Positions 1-9,875 of a DNA stretch of 64,000 nt are shown in pieces. The notes beneath the pieces are model-generated. The model did no database searches. It was not told where the DNA came from and was given only the letters and a program-made list of their open reading frames with translations. The stretch is from Pseudomonadota bacterium. Its GTDB lineage: Bacteria; Pseudomonadota; Gammaproteobacteria; Burkholderiales; SG8-39. Made by a program: the position numbers and the translations under genes. Each line of letters begins with the position of its first letter. Within the stretch, counting starts at the first letter, position 1. The DNA lies in the NCBI GenBank assembly GCA_021811085.1, contig JAJZPQ010000004.1:1-64000 (forward strand), given 5' to 3'.

Positions 1-621
1 GCCGCTGCCGGCGCGCGCCGCGGCCTGCAGGCGGACTGGCACGAGATCACGAACGAGTACCGCCGCCGTTCGATGAAGGGCATGGTCGGGCAGATTCGTC
101 CCGAATTCAACTTCGACGACGTGCATCGCCGTACGTTGGACGAGGTGATCGCGCATTACAAGCTCGATGCGCTCAGCGCCGATGACAGGGATGGCATCTG
201 GCGCACCTGGCACGCACTCGATGCCTGGCCGGATTTCCCCGCAGTGCAGGCGCGTCTGCGGCGCAAGTACGTCGTCGCTTCGCTCACGCTCCTGACCACC
301 TCGCTGGTGATCGACGTGGCGAAAAAGAACGGCTTCGACTGGGATGCGATCATTTCCTGCGAGATGATCGGCATCTACAAGACGCGGCCGGAAGCCTATC
401 TGACGGCGGCGAAGTGGCTGCAGCTCGATCCGTCCGAAATCATGATGGTCGCATGCCACAACTTCGATCTGAACGCCGCGCGCGAAAATGGCTATAAGAC
501 CGCATTTGTCAAGCGGCCCGCCGAGTGGGGGCCGTCGGGGCCTCCCGACCCGACGCCCAACCCGGCGCACGACCTGATCGTCGAGGACTTCCCGGAACTG
601 GCGACGCGGCTGGGGGCGTAG
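1..621 (+). CDS. haloacid dehalogenase-like hydrolase (HAD, type II), 5' partial
   Basis: The reading frame is open from the first base, so the start codon and the catalytic Asp motif lie outside the window. Visible HAD features are the motif II region around LLTTSLV, the lysine of motif III in IYKTRPEAY, and the motif IV region MVACHNFDLNAAR. The following TAFVKRPAEWGP stretch is typical of type II 2-haloacid dehalogenases. The family hydrolyses 2-haloacids or phosphate esters in the cytoplasm; the substrate here is unknown. The gene ends head-on against the next gene, with stop codons directly adjacent. Confidence 0.85.
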   Translation, partial: AAAGARRGLQADWHEITNEYRRRSMKGMVGQIRPEFNFDDVHRRTLDEVIAHYKLDALSADDRDGIWRTWHALDAWPDFPAVQARLRRKYVVASLTLLTTSLVIDVAKKNGFDWDAIISCEMIGIYKTRPEAYLTAAKWLQLDPSEIMMVACHNFDLNAARENGYKTAFVKRPAEWGPSGPPDPTPNPAHDLIVEDFPELATRLGA

Positions 622-1563
622 TCAGGCCGCAGTGAGGTCTGCCCTGCCCCCCAGGCGGAACTTCGGTCCATAGGCGATGCGCTCGAAGTAGGACAGCCAG
701 GCGGGCGAACCCTCGGGCCAGTTCTCGAGAAAGCTTAGTCGCCAGCCCGGATCGTCGTAGTGAATTGCGAGCGCGTCCACGTACACCTCCCGCAAGCGTT
801 CGCCGTAAAGGCGGGGATGGGGTGAAGGGGTAATTCCGACCCGGGTCAGGATGCCGAACCGCGTTCCATGCGCATTCGGCATGCCCGCGGCGCCGTTGTT
901 GGCGACCACCTTGATCCCGCCAAAATCGTAGGACCGCATGACAGGCAGGCAGGTATGAGTACTCGCAAATACGTCCACGCCCGCCCCCGCGAAGGCGTGG
1001 GCGCGCCAGGCGTGTTCCTTGGGATCATCCAGGGTGCCGACATCGAAGCGCCAGCCTGCCAGTGCTTCGGCATCGCCGTGTACGACGCCGACGCGTACTT
1101 CTCCCACGCGGTAGCGCGCCACCATCGGCAGCGCGCCGAGGCGGTCAAGCAGATCGGGATGGCGCGCTGCTGTGCGCTTCAGTCTTGCGTGAATCTGGTT
1201 CGAGCGTTCGACGGCGCGCTGGTCGACCGACTCCGGATAGGCGCAGCCGCATCCGGCCGCATCCGAATCTTCACCCAATTCGGCCTCGACGTTGCCCAGG
1301 ATGGCGTCGTGGCGCAGCACGCGCTCGTTGATTGCGCGAAAGCCGGCGTCATCGACGTTGAACCAATTGAAGTCCCCGTTGAAGCAAAGGGTTACCGGCC
1401 CCGGTTCGGCGCGCGCCATGGCTTCGACAGCGGCTAAAGCCTGGGGATTGCCATACAGACCGCCGATCACATACAGCGTTTCGGCAGACCGCTCTGGCGC
1501 TCCGGCAATCGCACCCGGTCCGTAGCGATAGCGCAGCGGGCAGATTCGTCCGGGTGCGCTCAT
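622..1563 (-). CDS. metallophosphoesterase family protein
   Basis: About 313 aa. Calcineurin-like phosphoesterase motifs are visible but partly degenerate: GGLYGN where D-x-H-G-N is usual, NGDFNWF for the GDxxD block, GNVE for GNHE, and VVHGD late in the protein. The start at 1563 is chosen because its ATG overlaps the TGA of the upstream symporter gene (ATGA), which implies translational coupling; an in-frame start further upstream would lie inside that gene. It probably hydrolyses phosphoesters, but loss of first-block ligands makes activity uncertain. It shares a minus-strand unit with the symporter and the ArsS-like gene. Confidence 0.8.
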   Translation of the reverse strand: MSAPGRICPLRYRYGPGAIAGAPERSAETLYVIGGLYGNPQALAAVEAMARAEPGPVTLCFNGDFNWFNVDDAGFRAINERVLRHDAILGNVEAELGEDSDAAGCGCAYPESVDQRAVERSNQIHARLKRTAARHPDLLDRLGALPMVARYRVGEVRVGVVHGDAEALAGWRFDVGTLDDPKEHAWRAHAFAGAGVDVFASTHTCLPVMRSYDFGGIKVVANNGAAGMPNAHGTRFGILTRVGITPSPHPRLYGERLREVYVDALAIHYDDPGWRLSFLENWPEGSPAWLSYFERIAYGPKFRLGGRADLTAA

Positions 1564-2957
1564 GCCGTGCCGCCGGCGGAGCTCGTGCGGTAGCGCGGCA
1601 AGGCGAGCGGCAGGAAGAAGCCCGCCGTGCACAGCGCCAGCCCGTAGAGATTCGTTCCAAGCAGAATGCCGTATTTCCCGCTGCCGATCGCCCAGCTCAG
1701 CGGAATCAGATTCAGCGCCTGCAACAGGCCCAGACCGATACCGGTCCAGAATGCCAGATGAAAGGAGAGCGGAGAGTAGCCGACCCGACCTGAGAACAGG
1801 AATATCGGTGCGAGGCCGATGACCATTGTGCCGCTGATGGTCGTGGCTTTGAGTATGTCGGTACCGGCGATCATCGGCAGGTTGCCGAGCAGCGCGAACG
1901 CCACCATCGTCAGCGAGCCGATGGTCATCGCCTTGGGCGAAGGTAGCCGTCCCGCGAGCAGCGGGAGCTCGCGCGCCACCAGCTTGGACAGCGAAGTGAA
2001 AGTCGAGTCGAGCGTCGAGCCGGCCGAAGTGACCATGACCACGATCATCGCGAAGAAACCCGCGATACCCAGGCCCCGCGCCACTTCGGCGGGCACGTTG
2101 CCGCTGGGCTTCATGCCCTCCAGGCGCGCGTGCACGCCCACCAGGCTGAACGCGAAAATCGCGAGGAAGCCGAGTATGCCTGCAACGATGAACGCTCTGA
2201 GCATGGTCTTCTCGCGCGTGATGAAGCCCCGGTCCGTGAGCACCGGATCGTGAAACGGGTAGGACAGCGCCTGCAGCAGCGCGACCAGCAACAAGTCCCC
2301 GCCGGAGTCCAGCGCGAAAGTTCCTTGGGACAGCAGCTGACCCGGCGCATGGGCGGGAAGCACATAGGCCAATACCACGCCGAGAAACAGCATGAACACG
2401 ACGGCTTGAATCACGTCGCTGAAAATCGAACTGCGCAGTCCGCCCTTGAGACTGTAGAACAGCACCGCCGCCGTGAACAGCAAGGCCGAGCCTATGAAGC
2501 CGGCCGAGCCGCTATGGCCGTAATAGCCGCCGACCACCTCCGTGTTGCTCCAGACTTCGTTGAACAGCCGGATCAGGATCGCGAAGGAAAACGCGAGTGC
2601 TGCACCGCGCCCGTATTTGCCGATGAGGTAGGGTATCAGGCCGGTGGCGCCTTCGCGCGTGCGCAGACGGTAGATGACGATGCCCGCGACCGGGATCGAC
2701 AGCCAGTAGCTCGCGTAGGCGAGCCCGCCGACGATGCCGTAGGCAGCGCCCAAATTGGCGGCGTTGGTCACCGATTTGGCGAAAATCCAGCTGATGAAAA
2801 TGCTCATCATCAGGGCCCATTCCGATGCCGGACGCCCTTCGGCATCGTGGCCGCGAAAGAAGCCGGCTTCGTCCTTGGAGCGCGGCGCGACCAGATACAT
2901 CAGGACGCCGAACACCAGCAGAAATCCCCAGAAGAACAGTCCTTGCAGTTCGCCCAT
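1560..2957 (-). CDS. sodium:solute symporter family protein
   Basis: About 465 aa, with roughly thirteen hydrophobic segments and the SSS (SLC5-like) layout. The N-terminal helix is followed by a polar loop rich in charged residues, then a long run of membrane helices. The start MGELQGLF at 2957 gives a normal family N-terminus; longer in-frame options add a charged, non-membrane extension. The transported substrate cannot be named. It lies 26 bp after the radical SAM gene and overlaps the metallophosphoesterase by 4 bp, so the three are likely cotranscribed. Confidence 0.85.
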   Translation of the reverse strand: MGELQGLFFWGFLLVFGVLMYLVAPRSKDEAGFFRGHDAEGRPASEWALMMSIFISWIFAKSVTNAANLGAAYGIVGGLAYASYWLSIPVAGIVIYRLRTREGATGLIPYLIGKYGRGAALAFSFAILIRLFNEVWSNTEVVGGYYGHSGSAGFIGSALLFTAAVLFYSLKGGLRSSIFSDVIQAVVFMLFLGVVLAYVLPAHAPGQLLSQGTFALDSGGDLLLVALLQALSYPFHDPVLTDRGFITREKTMLRAFIVAGILGFLAIFAFSLVGVHARLEGMKPSGNVPAEVARGLGIAGFFAMIVVMVTSAGSTLDSTFTSLSKLVARELPLLAGRLPSPKAMTIGSLTMVAFALLGNLPMIAGTDILKATTISGTMVIGLAPIFLFSGRVGYSPLSFHLAFWTGIGLGLLQALNLIPLSWAIGSGKYGILLGTNLYGLALCTAGFFLPLALPRYRTSSAGGTA

Positions 2958-2983
2958 GTCGATGTCCTCGATCGAATCGAAAA

Positions 2984-3985
2984 TTATCCGTTGCTGCAGC
3001 TCGGCGCCGGCGCGGTTGCGCTCTCCAAGGCGCCGCCGCAACTGGAACCCTGGCCCGCGGTGCAGCCGTAGCAATGGTCAGCGACCCGAATCGGCAGGCC
3101 TTCGAGCAAGGCGGCGGTCACGTCGGTGATGTGCAGGCGGGAGTGGTTCTCGTCCGTCAGTGCGAGTCCGAGTTGCTGATTGAAGTCGCAGTCGTAGATA
3201 TAACCTTGCCAGTCGACGCTGACGAGGCTGCGGCACATCACTGTGTCCAGATTCCCGTCGCGGTGGGCTTCGCGCAGCGTCGTCATGTAAGCGTTGAACT
3301 GACCCTTGGAGATCAGCATGCTGCCGAAGCGCTGAATCGGCATGTTCGCGAGCGTGAACAGTTCATTGAAGACGATGCCGTATTGTTCGCCCAGATGTCG
3401 CTTGTAGGCGATTTCCAGCGCGGCTTGCGCCGGCGGCAGGCTGGCGCCCTGGGGATTGTAGACCAGGTTGAGGACGAGGCCGCTGTCGACGCGTCCGTAG
3501 CCCAGCGCGTTCAGCCGCCTGAGTCCTTTGATGCTGGCGCCGAAAGTGCCTTTGCCGCGCTGCTTTTCGACGTTCTCTTCCAGATAGCAGGGCATGGAGG
3601 CGACGACTTCGACGCCATGGGCAGCAAGAAACGCCGCCAGATCTTCCTGGCCGGGCTCCTCCAATATGGTCAGGTTGCAGCGGTCGATCACGCGCAAACC
3701 CCGCGCACGGGCGGCGATGACCAGGCGGCGGAAATGGCGATTCAGTTCGGGCGCTCCCCCGGTAAGGTCGACGGTGGCGATCTCGGGGCTGGCGGCGAGA
3801 AACTCAATGGCAGCGTCTATGGTTTCGGTTGTCATCTCCTCTTTGCGATTCGGTCCTGCGTTCACGTGGCAATGGACGCAGCTCTGATTGCAGCGGTACC
3901 CCAGGTTCAATTGCAGCGTGTTGATGACTCGGCGCGTCAGGCGGGGGAAATCAGTGTTGGTCAGAAGGTGAATGGTGGCGTGCAT
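2984..3985 (-). CDS. arsS: radical SAM protein, ArsS-like (arsenosugar biosynthesis family)
   Basis: About 333 aa. The radical SAM cluster motif CNQSCVHCH (CxxxCxxC) sits near residue 30 and the GGAPEL block follows. The segment SMPCYLEENVEKQRGKG and the Cys-rich C-terminal region CYGCTAGQGSSCGG match the radical SAM/Cys-rich family that includes ArsS, which makes the dimethylarsinoyl-ribofuranoside precursor of arsenosugars. The start at 3985 has a GGAGA ribosome site a few bases upstream. No arsM lies next to it, so the arsenic role rests on family identity alone. Confidence 0.75.
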   Translation of the reverse strand: MHATIHLLTNTDFPRLTRRVINTLQLNLGYRCNQSCVHCHVNAGPNRKEEMTTETIDAAIEFLAASPEIATVDLTGGAPELNRHFRRLVIAARARGLRVIDRCNLTILEEPGQEDLAAFLAAHGVEVVASMPCYLEENVEKQRGKGTFGASIKGLRRLNALGYGRVDSGLVLNLVYNPQGASLPPAQAALEIAYKRHLGEQYGIVFNELFTLANMPIQRFGSMLISKGQFNAYMTTLREAHRDGNLDTVMCRSLVSVDWQGYIYDCDFNQQLGLALTDENHSRLHITDVTAALLEGLPIRVADHCYGCTAGQGSSCGGALESATAPAPSCSNG

Positions 3986-4174
3986 AGGCGATTCTCCAAG
4001 AGGTCTTGTGCGATTGGTCGTCGCTCGCCGGCAATTTCTTACAGCAGACTCAGAGAAATAGTCGATCGCGAGATCCCCTGAGACGCAGGTCTCCTTGCAG
4101 GGTGAATGCAATGTTGAAACCCTGGGACAGGCATCACAGTTTCGCCTCCAAAGAAGCGTCGCGCAATGCTTCGA

Positions 4175-5323
4175 TTAACGCTGCGGGCGGAGCAAGCCCT
4201 TTGCCCCTTCAGCCAATGCCGCCGCTGCAAGGTCAATTTCCCGCGGCGTCGTCATCCATCCCACTGAAAGCCGGATCGCCCCCATCGCGCGGCGCGCGTC
4301 CAAGCCCATCGCGGCGAGAACGCCGCTCACCGCCTCGGCTTCGGAGTGGCAGGCCGAACCGACCGAAGCCGCGACGCTTGCGGCGACGTGCGACAGCAAT
4401 TCGCGCCCGACGATACCCGGAAACGAAACGTTCAGGGTCGTGGGCAGGCGCTCGCTCGGATGGCCGTTGAGCATCAGGCCGGGAACCGCAGCCGCCAGCC
4501 GCCGGTGCAGCGCATCGCGCATTAACCGTAGTCTTTCCGTCGCTGCCGGCAGGCGCGCGCTCGCCAATCTTGCCGCCGCGCCGAGACCGACCATCTGCGC
4601 CACGTTCTCCGTTCCCGGACGCAGCCCGTTCTCCTGCCCCGCGCCGAACTGGATCGGCGCAATCGGCGTTCCCGTGCGGACATAGAGCGCGCCCACCCCT
4701 TTGGGCGCATAGAACTTGTGCCCCGCCAGAGTCAGCAGATCGACCCCCAGCGCATCGACGTCGAGCGCGATCTTGCCCGCGGATTGCGCGGCATCTGTGT
4801 GCAGCAGGATGCCGCGCGCCCTGGTGATCGCCGCGATCTGCGCAATCGGCTGGATCGTGCCCACCTCGTTGTTGGCGTGCATGATGGAGACGAGCGCGGT
4901 ATCCGGCCGCAACGCGGCGGCAAGCTCCGCGGGATCCACGCGCCCGTACGCGTCGACCGGAATCACGCTCAGCTCCCATCCTTCGCTGCGCAAATGCAGG
5001 GCCGGCTCGATCACCGCCGGATGTTCCACCGCGCTTACAACCAGATGCCGCTTCGCACCCGCCAGCGCGCGCGCGACGCCGAGCAGCGCCAGATTGTTGG
5101 CTTCGGTGGCGCTGCCGGTGAACACGATTTCGTCCGCGGCAGCGCCCAGAAGCGCCGCGACCGATGCGCGCGCTACATGCACCGCCTCGGCGGCCTTACC
5201 ACCGTGCGCATGCGACGAGGACGGGTTGCCGTAGTGCTGCGCCAGGTAGGGCAGCATCGCCTCCAGCACTTCGGCTGCGACCGGGGTGGTGGCGTTGTAG
5301 TCGAGATAGACCGGGTTATTCAT
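4175..5323 (-). CDS. cysteine desulfurase, NifS/IscS family
   Basis: 382 aa, full length for the family. It begins VYLDYNATTPV, contains the PLP-lysine motif LAGHKFYAPKG, the NNEVGT block, and the C-terminal SVGSACHSEAEAVS loop bearing the catalytic cysteine. It takes sulfur from cysteine as an enzyme persulfide for Fe-S clusters or thio-modifications. No iscU or iscR lies nearby, so this is a stand-alone paralogue. A decayed copy of its last thirty or so codons is present near 43.3 kb. Confidence 0.9.
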   Translation of the reverse strand: MNNPVYLDYNATTPVAAEVLEAMLPYLAQHYGNPSSSHAHGGKAAEAVHVARASVAALLGAAADEIVFTGSATEANNLALLGVARALAGAKRHLVVSAVEHPAVIEPALHLRSEGWELSVIPVDAYGRVDPAELAAALRPDTALVSIMHANNEVGTIQPIAQIAAITRARGILLHTDAAQSAGKIALDVDALGVDLLTLAGHKFYAPKGVGALYVRTGTPIAPIQFGAGQENGLRPGTENVAQMVGLGAAARLASARLPAATERLRLMRDALHRRLAAAVPGLMLNGHPSERLPTTLNVSFPGIVGRELLSHVAASVAASVGSACHSEAEAVSGVLAAMGLDARRAMGAIRLSVGWMTTPREIDLAAAALAEGAKGLLRPQR

Positions 5324-5414
5324 AGCCTCGCTTGTGTGGTGTAGGCGATCGGCTTATCAAGGCTTCAAGGCTCAAGACCGAAGGATATGCCAGCATCGCG
5401 ATCCACGCTCGACG

Positions 5415-6635
5415 TCAGAATTCGTAACGAACCTGGAGATACGCGTTGTCGTCGCGCGAGAGTTGCCCGAACTGACCCCAGGGTTTGCCGCCGAAGAAAT
5501 TGGCGCCGAGCGCTCCCCACACCTTGTCGGTGAAGCTGTAGCGCAGCTCCGGGTTCACGTAATGGTCGCCATTGCTCGCGTTGTACGAAGCGTATGCGGA
5601 AAGCCGCAGCGTCTGATGCCGGAAGAACTGCGTCAGCCGCGCCGTGACGGTGTGGCTCCAGCGCTTTTCCATCGGGAAACCGGGAGGCAGCGCGGCGACA
5701 TAGGCGCCGTAGTCCTGCATGATTTCGGCGTAGTACTGGAAGCCGAGAGTAAGATCCTCCGCCGGTTGAATCTGGTAGCCCGCCAGCAGCCGGGTCTGCG
5801 AGTTGGGCACGGCGAAATCATTGCCGGACCGGTCCTGACGCGAGTCGTAGTAGGCCGCCTCCAGACTCAGCACGCCGTCGCCCGCCCGGCCCGAGACGCT
5901 GGCGCCATAGACGGAGAGCTGCGGGTAGAAATAGCTGATTTTCGTCGGCGCGGTCATGCTGTCCGGGCGCATCGACGGCGTGCGCTGGAAACCGCGGTAC
6001 AGGTAGAGCGCGGCATCGTAGCCGGCGACATCGCGGTAGATGCGCAGGCCGACATCGCCTTGGCCCGGCTTGACGGTCTCGCGCTTAGCGACCGCCGGCA
6101 TCGGGTCGTAGAGGTGGAAGCGGCGTGCATCCGGTATGCGGCTTTCGCGGAAACCCGGCGACAGCACCAGTTCGAAGTTGGCGAATTCGGGATAGGCGCC
6201 CAGCTTGACGGCATCCACGCCGCGCTTGAGGTACTCCAGCGGCCTCCCGGCGAAGAGCGCCTCGTGATCCTTGGGAAAGACGTCGTTCACGAACACCAGG
6301 TCGCCCAGGCCCCAGGTGATGACCTGCCGGCCCGCGCGCAGATCCCAACGGCTGGCGGTGTAATCGACATAGCCCTCGCGCAGTTCGGACTGGTCCTGGC
6401 GGCCGAGGTGGTCATACGCCAGATCGCCCTTGGCGAGCAGCCGCCACGCGCCGCCCGAGGCATCGAGCTTGAGCTGGGCGCGCTCCTCCAGCCACTTGGT
6501 GTGGCGGCCGTCCGGGTTCGCCGCCGCGGTGTTTGCAGCCGTGTTCTGCTGCAGGAAGCCCGAGAGCGCGACCTCGGCGCGCGCCGCCGTGGGCACCAGC
6601 AGCAGGACTGCGCAGAGTGCGGCGAAACGCGCCAT
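5415..6635 (-). CDS. outer-membrane beta-barrel protein
   Basis: About 406 aa with a Sec signal peptide ending near VPTAARA. Alternating aromatic beta-strand sequence continues throughout, and the C-terminal residues VRYEF match the barrel assembly signature. The chosen ATG at 6635 overlaps the TGA of the upstream gene (TGATG); an in-frame ATG at 6647 is an alternative. It follows a LolA-like protein and an MMPL transporter, a recurrent trio thought to move lipids or other hydrophobic compounds between membranes. The cargo is unknown. Confidence 0.8.
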   Translation of the reverse strand: MARFAALCAVLLLVPTAARAEVALSGFLQQNTAANTAAANPDGRHTKWLEERAQLKLDASGGAWRLLAKGDLAYDHLGRQDQSELREGYVDYTASRWDLRAGRQVITWGLGDLVFVNDVFPKDHEALFAGRPLEYLKRGVDAVKLGAYPEFANFELVLSPGFRESRIPDARRFHLYDPMPAVAKRETVKPGQGDVGLRIYRDVAGYDAALYLYRGFQRTPSMRPDSMTAPTKISYFYPQLSVYGASVSGRAGDGVLSLEAAYYDSRQDRSGNDFAVPNSQTRLLAGYQIQPAEDLTLGFQYYAEIMQDYGAYVAALPPGFPMEKRWSHTVTARLTQFFRHQTLRLSAYASYNASNGDHYVNPELRYSFTDKVWGALGANFFGGKPWGQFGQLSRDDNAYLQVRYEF

Positions 6636-7474
6636 CAGTCGATCCACTTGCGCGGCGGCTGGCGCAGGAACCTCTCCGTGAACAGGCTGTCCTCGATGCC
6701 CAGGTTGTAGCCGGACTTGAGGTATGCGACCTCGGTGCGATGGCCCGTCTGCAGGTTCTTCATGCTGCGCTTGACCACCGTGGGAATGCCCTGAACGTCC
6801 GCGACCTCGTCCGCGGTGAACAGCTTGTAGCGGGCTCCCTTCTTGTCGTACTGCTCCTCCTTCAACGGCAGGAAGTTCGCCTTGTCCACCCAGGTCAGTT
6901 TGTAGCCGAAGTCGGCGTCGCTGCCTTTGGGCGTGCTCTTTACCACGTAGCAGTCGCGGCCTCCGATCTTTTCTTCGCGTTCGAGGGCGTGGGTATCGTC
7001 CTCAAGGTCGCGGCCGGAGACATCCTCGTAGGTAAAGTCCGAGCCGACGAAGCTCGAGCGCTTATCCTGCGCTGCGATGCGCTTGACCATGTTGATGGCG
7101 GGAATGAACATCCAGCGATCGTCGTCCCTGGCCGGGTACTTGTAGGTCATGAAGGTCATGTCCTTCACGTCCGCCGGCTGGAAGAAGTACATGAAGTATT
7201 TCTGCTCGCCCCCCGCTTCGCCCACATTCTTGCGCAGCATGGTGAGCTCGCGCACCCGCTCCTGACCATCCTTGTTGATGAGTTTCATCACCACCCGCGC
7301 CTTGAAGTCCTTGCCCGGGTAGAGGAAGGCCGCCTGCGATTTCTTCATCACCTCCTCGCCCGATAAGGCCAGCGCCTGCAACGGCAGCAGGCCGGCGATG
7401 ATCCATATCCACCAGCGTTTAGTTACGGCGTAACGCGCTTCGCGCATTAGCCTTCTCTGAAACTTCGTTTTCAT
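6635..7474 (-). CDS. outer membrane lipoprotein-sorting protein (LolA-like)
   Basis: 279 aa, with one hydrophobic N-terminal segment (residues about 20-37) acting as signal or anchor. The remainder has the LolA/LolB-like fold signature of MMPL-associated proteins, including KDMTFMTYKYPARDDD and the region around SSFVGSDFTYEDVSGRD. It has a strong ribosome site (AAAGGAGA) 5 bp before the ATG. It sits between the MMPL transporter and the barrel protein, and probably carries a hydrophobic ligand across the periplasm. Confidence 0.85.
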   Translation of the reverse strand: MKTKFQRRLMREARYAVTKRWWIWIIAGLLPLQALALSGEEVMKKSQAAFLYPGKDFKARVVMKLINKDGQERVRELTMLRKNVGEAGGEQKYFMYFFQPADVKDMTFMTYKYPARDDDRWMFIPAINMVKRIAAQDKRSSFVGSDFTYEDVSGRDLEDDTHALEREEKIGGRDCYVVKSTPKGSDADFGYKLTWVDKANFLPLKEEQYDKKGARYKLFTADEVADVQGIPTVVKRSMKNLQTGHRTEVAYLKSGYNLGIEDSLFTERFLRQPPRKWID

Positions 7475-7523
7475 GTCAGTCTCCTTTGGTAGGTGCGGCA
7501 GCCGCTGCGGCCGCCGGTTTAAG

Positions 7524-9815
7524 TTAGGCGACGAGCCAGCGCCGGCCCAGCATCACCAGCGCCGGGATCAAGAGCAGGGTGAGCAGCGCCGAGAGCAGCA
7601 TCATCGAAACGATGAAGGCGCCCACCACGACGTAAGGCGTCAGCGGCGCGAACATCATCACCGAGAACGCAGCGGCGAACAGCACCGCGTTGCGCATGAT
7701 CCCCTTGCCCGGCCGCGCTGCCGTCCAGGCGAGCGCGCCGGGCAGATCCGCGCCGCCCACCTCGGCCAGGCGCTGACGCAGGCGACTGACGAAATGGATC
7801 GCGAAGTCCACCGCCATGCCGAGGGACAGCGTGCTCATCACCGACAGCGGCATGTCGAAATCCTTGCCCACGAATCCGACCACGCCGTAGATGAACAAAA
7901 TGGTGAACAGCAGCGGCGCATAGGCGACCAACGCCCATTTGAACGAGCGAAAGTCGAGCGCCAGAATGGCGAATACCACCACGAGGGCGAGGCTGAAGCC
8001 GCGCACCAGATCGCCCAGTACCTCGTCGTTCCAAACCAGGTTGAAGTAGGCGATGCCCGCCGGCTTCACCGTAAGCGGCAGCGGATTGGCTTTCTCGTAG
8101 CGCTCCGCGGCGGCGATTACCTGCCGCATCGCGTCCGCATCCCAGGTCTTCATTTGCACCCAGATGTTCGCCTTGCCGAACGCGGAATCCACCACGTTAT
8201 CCAGGTCCGACGGCTTGGCCGACATGCTGAACAGGAAGAGATATTGTCCGACCATGTCCTTGGTTTGCGGCACGGCATCGTATTTGGGATCGTCGTCGTG
8301 CAGGACGCGGTTGATGCGCTTCACGTAATCGACCACCGAAAAGGTCTTACCCACTTCCGGCAAGGCTTCCAGGTGACGCTGCAGGCCCTCGATCCAGCGC
8401 TCGGCCTCGGGCTGCTTCATGAACTCGGGTTCCTTGGACTGCACCACCAGATAGCCGAGGGACGTGCCTCCGAGCGCCGCGTTCATGGCGGTATCGGCGA
8501 CACGGATCTCGCTCGATGGCTTGAACCATGCCACCAGGTTGTTGTTGACGTGTATTTTCGAGGTGCCCCAGACGGAGACCGCCACCAGCGCAAGCGCCAC
8601 CGCCACCGTCATGCCCGGCCGGGCGGCGCCGAAGGCACCCAGGCGGCCGAGCGCCCGGGCCGTCCTGTCGCCCTCCACGCTCTCGCTCCCCGCGGCGCGG
8701 ACGAGTCGGTCCTCGCGCACAAAGGTGAGCACGGCCGGGATGAAGCTGAAGGAGAGCAGGCGCAGCACCACCGTGCCGAACGCGATCAGGCCGCCGAACA
8801 CTTGCACCGGAACGATGTTCATGAACAGCAGCACCGCGAAGCCCGCCGCCGTGGCAAGCGCGGTGAAGCGCACCGGACGGCTCACCGCCGCCATGGTCTC
8901 GCGGATCGCCGCGAGCTTGTCGCCCTTCTCCTTGTAGCGGAAATAGAACTCGTTGAAGATGTGGATGCTGTCGGTGGCGATCGCCATGAGGAACACCGGC
9001 GCCATCGAACTCATGATATGCACCGGAAAGCCGACACCGATCAACAGGCCCATGCTCCAGATGATCGCCACCATGGACACGCCCATCATGGCCGCCGACA
9101 GCGCCAGGTTGCGGAACATGTACTGGATCGCCGCGAACATGATCATGCCGGCGATGGGCGAGAACATCGCCATCAGCTTGAACATCTCCGCGCCGAAGGT
9201 ATCGCGCGCCACCGGGTCGCCGGCGATATAGTAGCGTTCCGGCCCCTTTTCCTGCGCCACGATGGCGCGGATTTTGTCGGCAATCTCGGCACCGTTCGCG
9301 CCCTTCTCCAGCGGCACGTAAATGGCGGTGGTCTTGCCGTCCTTGGAAATGACGCGATTGACGAACAACGGGTTGCCGAACAGGGCCGCGCGCAATGCCT
9401 CGACCTCGGCGTGCGTCTTCGGCGCGGCCGGCATCAAGGGCCCGACCTTGAGCGTACCGGCTTCAGCCGTGACATTGGTGATCGTGGTGAAACCGTTCAC
9501 GTCGCGGCTGGCGACCCCCGGAAGCGCGAGGATGCCGTCGGTGATGCGAGCGATGCGGCCTAGGGTTTCGCGGTTGAGCACGCCGGCGTCGTTTTCCACC
9601 CCGACCACGATGGTGTCCTCGTACAGCCCGAAGGTCTTGTCCACCTCGTCGTTCCAGACGCGCACGTCGGAAGTGGCCGGCAGCATGTGCTTGGGATTGG
9701 TGTCGGTGCGGATTTTGGGGAATTGAGTGAGAAACAACAGCGTGATCAGCCCTGTAAGCAATAGCACCCACTTCGGGCGGCGGATGGAGAATTCGACCAG
9801 TGAGAATTTCATCAT
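7524..9815 (-). CDS. MMPL/RND family transporter
   Basis: 763 aa. Two repeats each consist of one membrane helix, a large periplasmic domain and a cluster of five helices, as in MMPL exporters. The second repeat carries SLGMAVDFAIHFVSRL, a typical proton-relay helix region. It is the first gene of the three-gene MMPL/LolA/barrel operon. It is likely a proton-driven exporter of lipids or hydrophobic molecules; the substrate is not evident. Confidence 0.88.
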   Translation of the reverse strand: MMKFSLVEFSIRRPKWVLLLTGLITLLFLTQFPKIRTDTNPKHMLPATSDVRVWNDEVDKTFGLYEDTIVVGVENDAGVLNRETLGRIARITDGILALPGVASRDVNGFTTITNVTAEAGTLKVGPLMPAAPKTHAEVEALRAALFGNPLFVNRVISKDGKTTAIYVPLEKGANGAEIADKIRAIVAQEKGPERYYIAGDPVARDTFGAEMFKLMAMFSPIAGMIMFAAIQYMFRNLALSAAMMGVSMVAIIWSMGLLIGVGFPVHIMSSMAPVFLMAIATDSIHIFNEFYFRYKEKGDKLAAIRETMAAVSRPVRFTALATAAGFAVLLFMNIVPVQVFGGLIAFGTVVLRLLSFSFIPAVLTFVREDRLVRAAGSESVEGDRTARALGRLGAFGAARPGMTVAVALALVAVSVWGTSKIHVNNNLVAWFKPSSEIRVADTAMNAALGGTSLGYLVVQSKEPEFMKQPEAERWIEGLQRHLEALPEVGKTFSVVDYVKRINRVLHDDDPKYDAVPQTKDMVGQYLFLFSMSAKPSDLDNVVDSAFGKANIWVQMKTWDADAMRQVIAAAERYEKANPLPLTVKPAGIAYFNLVWNDEVLGDLVRGFSLALVVVFAILALDFRSFKWALVAYAPLLFTILFIYGVVGFVGKDFDMPLSVMSTLSLGMAVDFAIHFVSRLRQRLAEVGGADLPGALAWTAARPGKGIMRNAVLFAAAFSVMMFAPLTPYVVVGAFIVSMMLLSALLTLLLIPALVMLGRRWLVA

Positions 9816-9875
9816 GACCCCCTCGCTTCTATAGTTATTACATTCAGTGATGTTCCGGCGCGGTTCGGCGCATGC

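Noticed and set aside
7473-9563. Long plus-strand open frame, 696 codons
   Set aside because: Antisense to the MMPL transporter; composition is His/Arg/Glu-rich nonsense typical of a GC-rich antisense frame and there is no start context.
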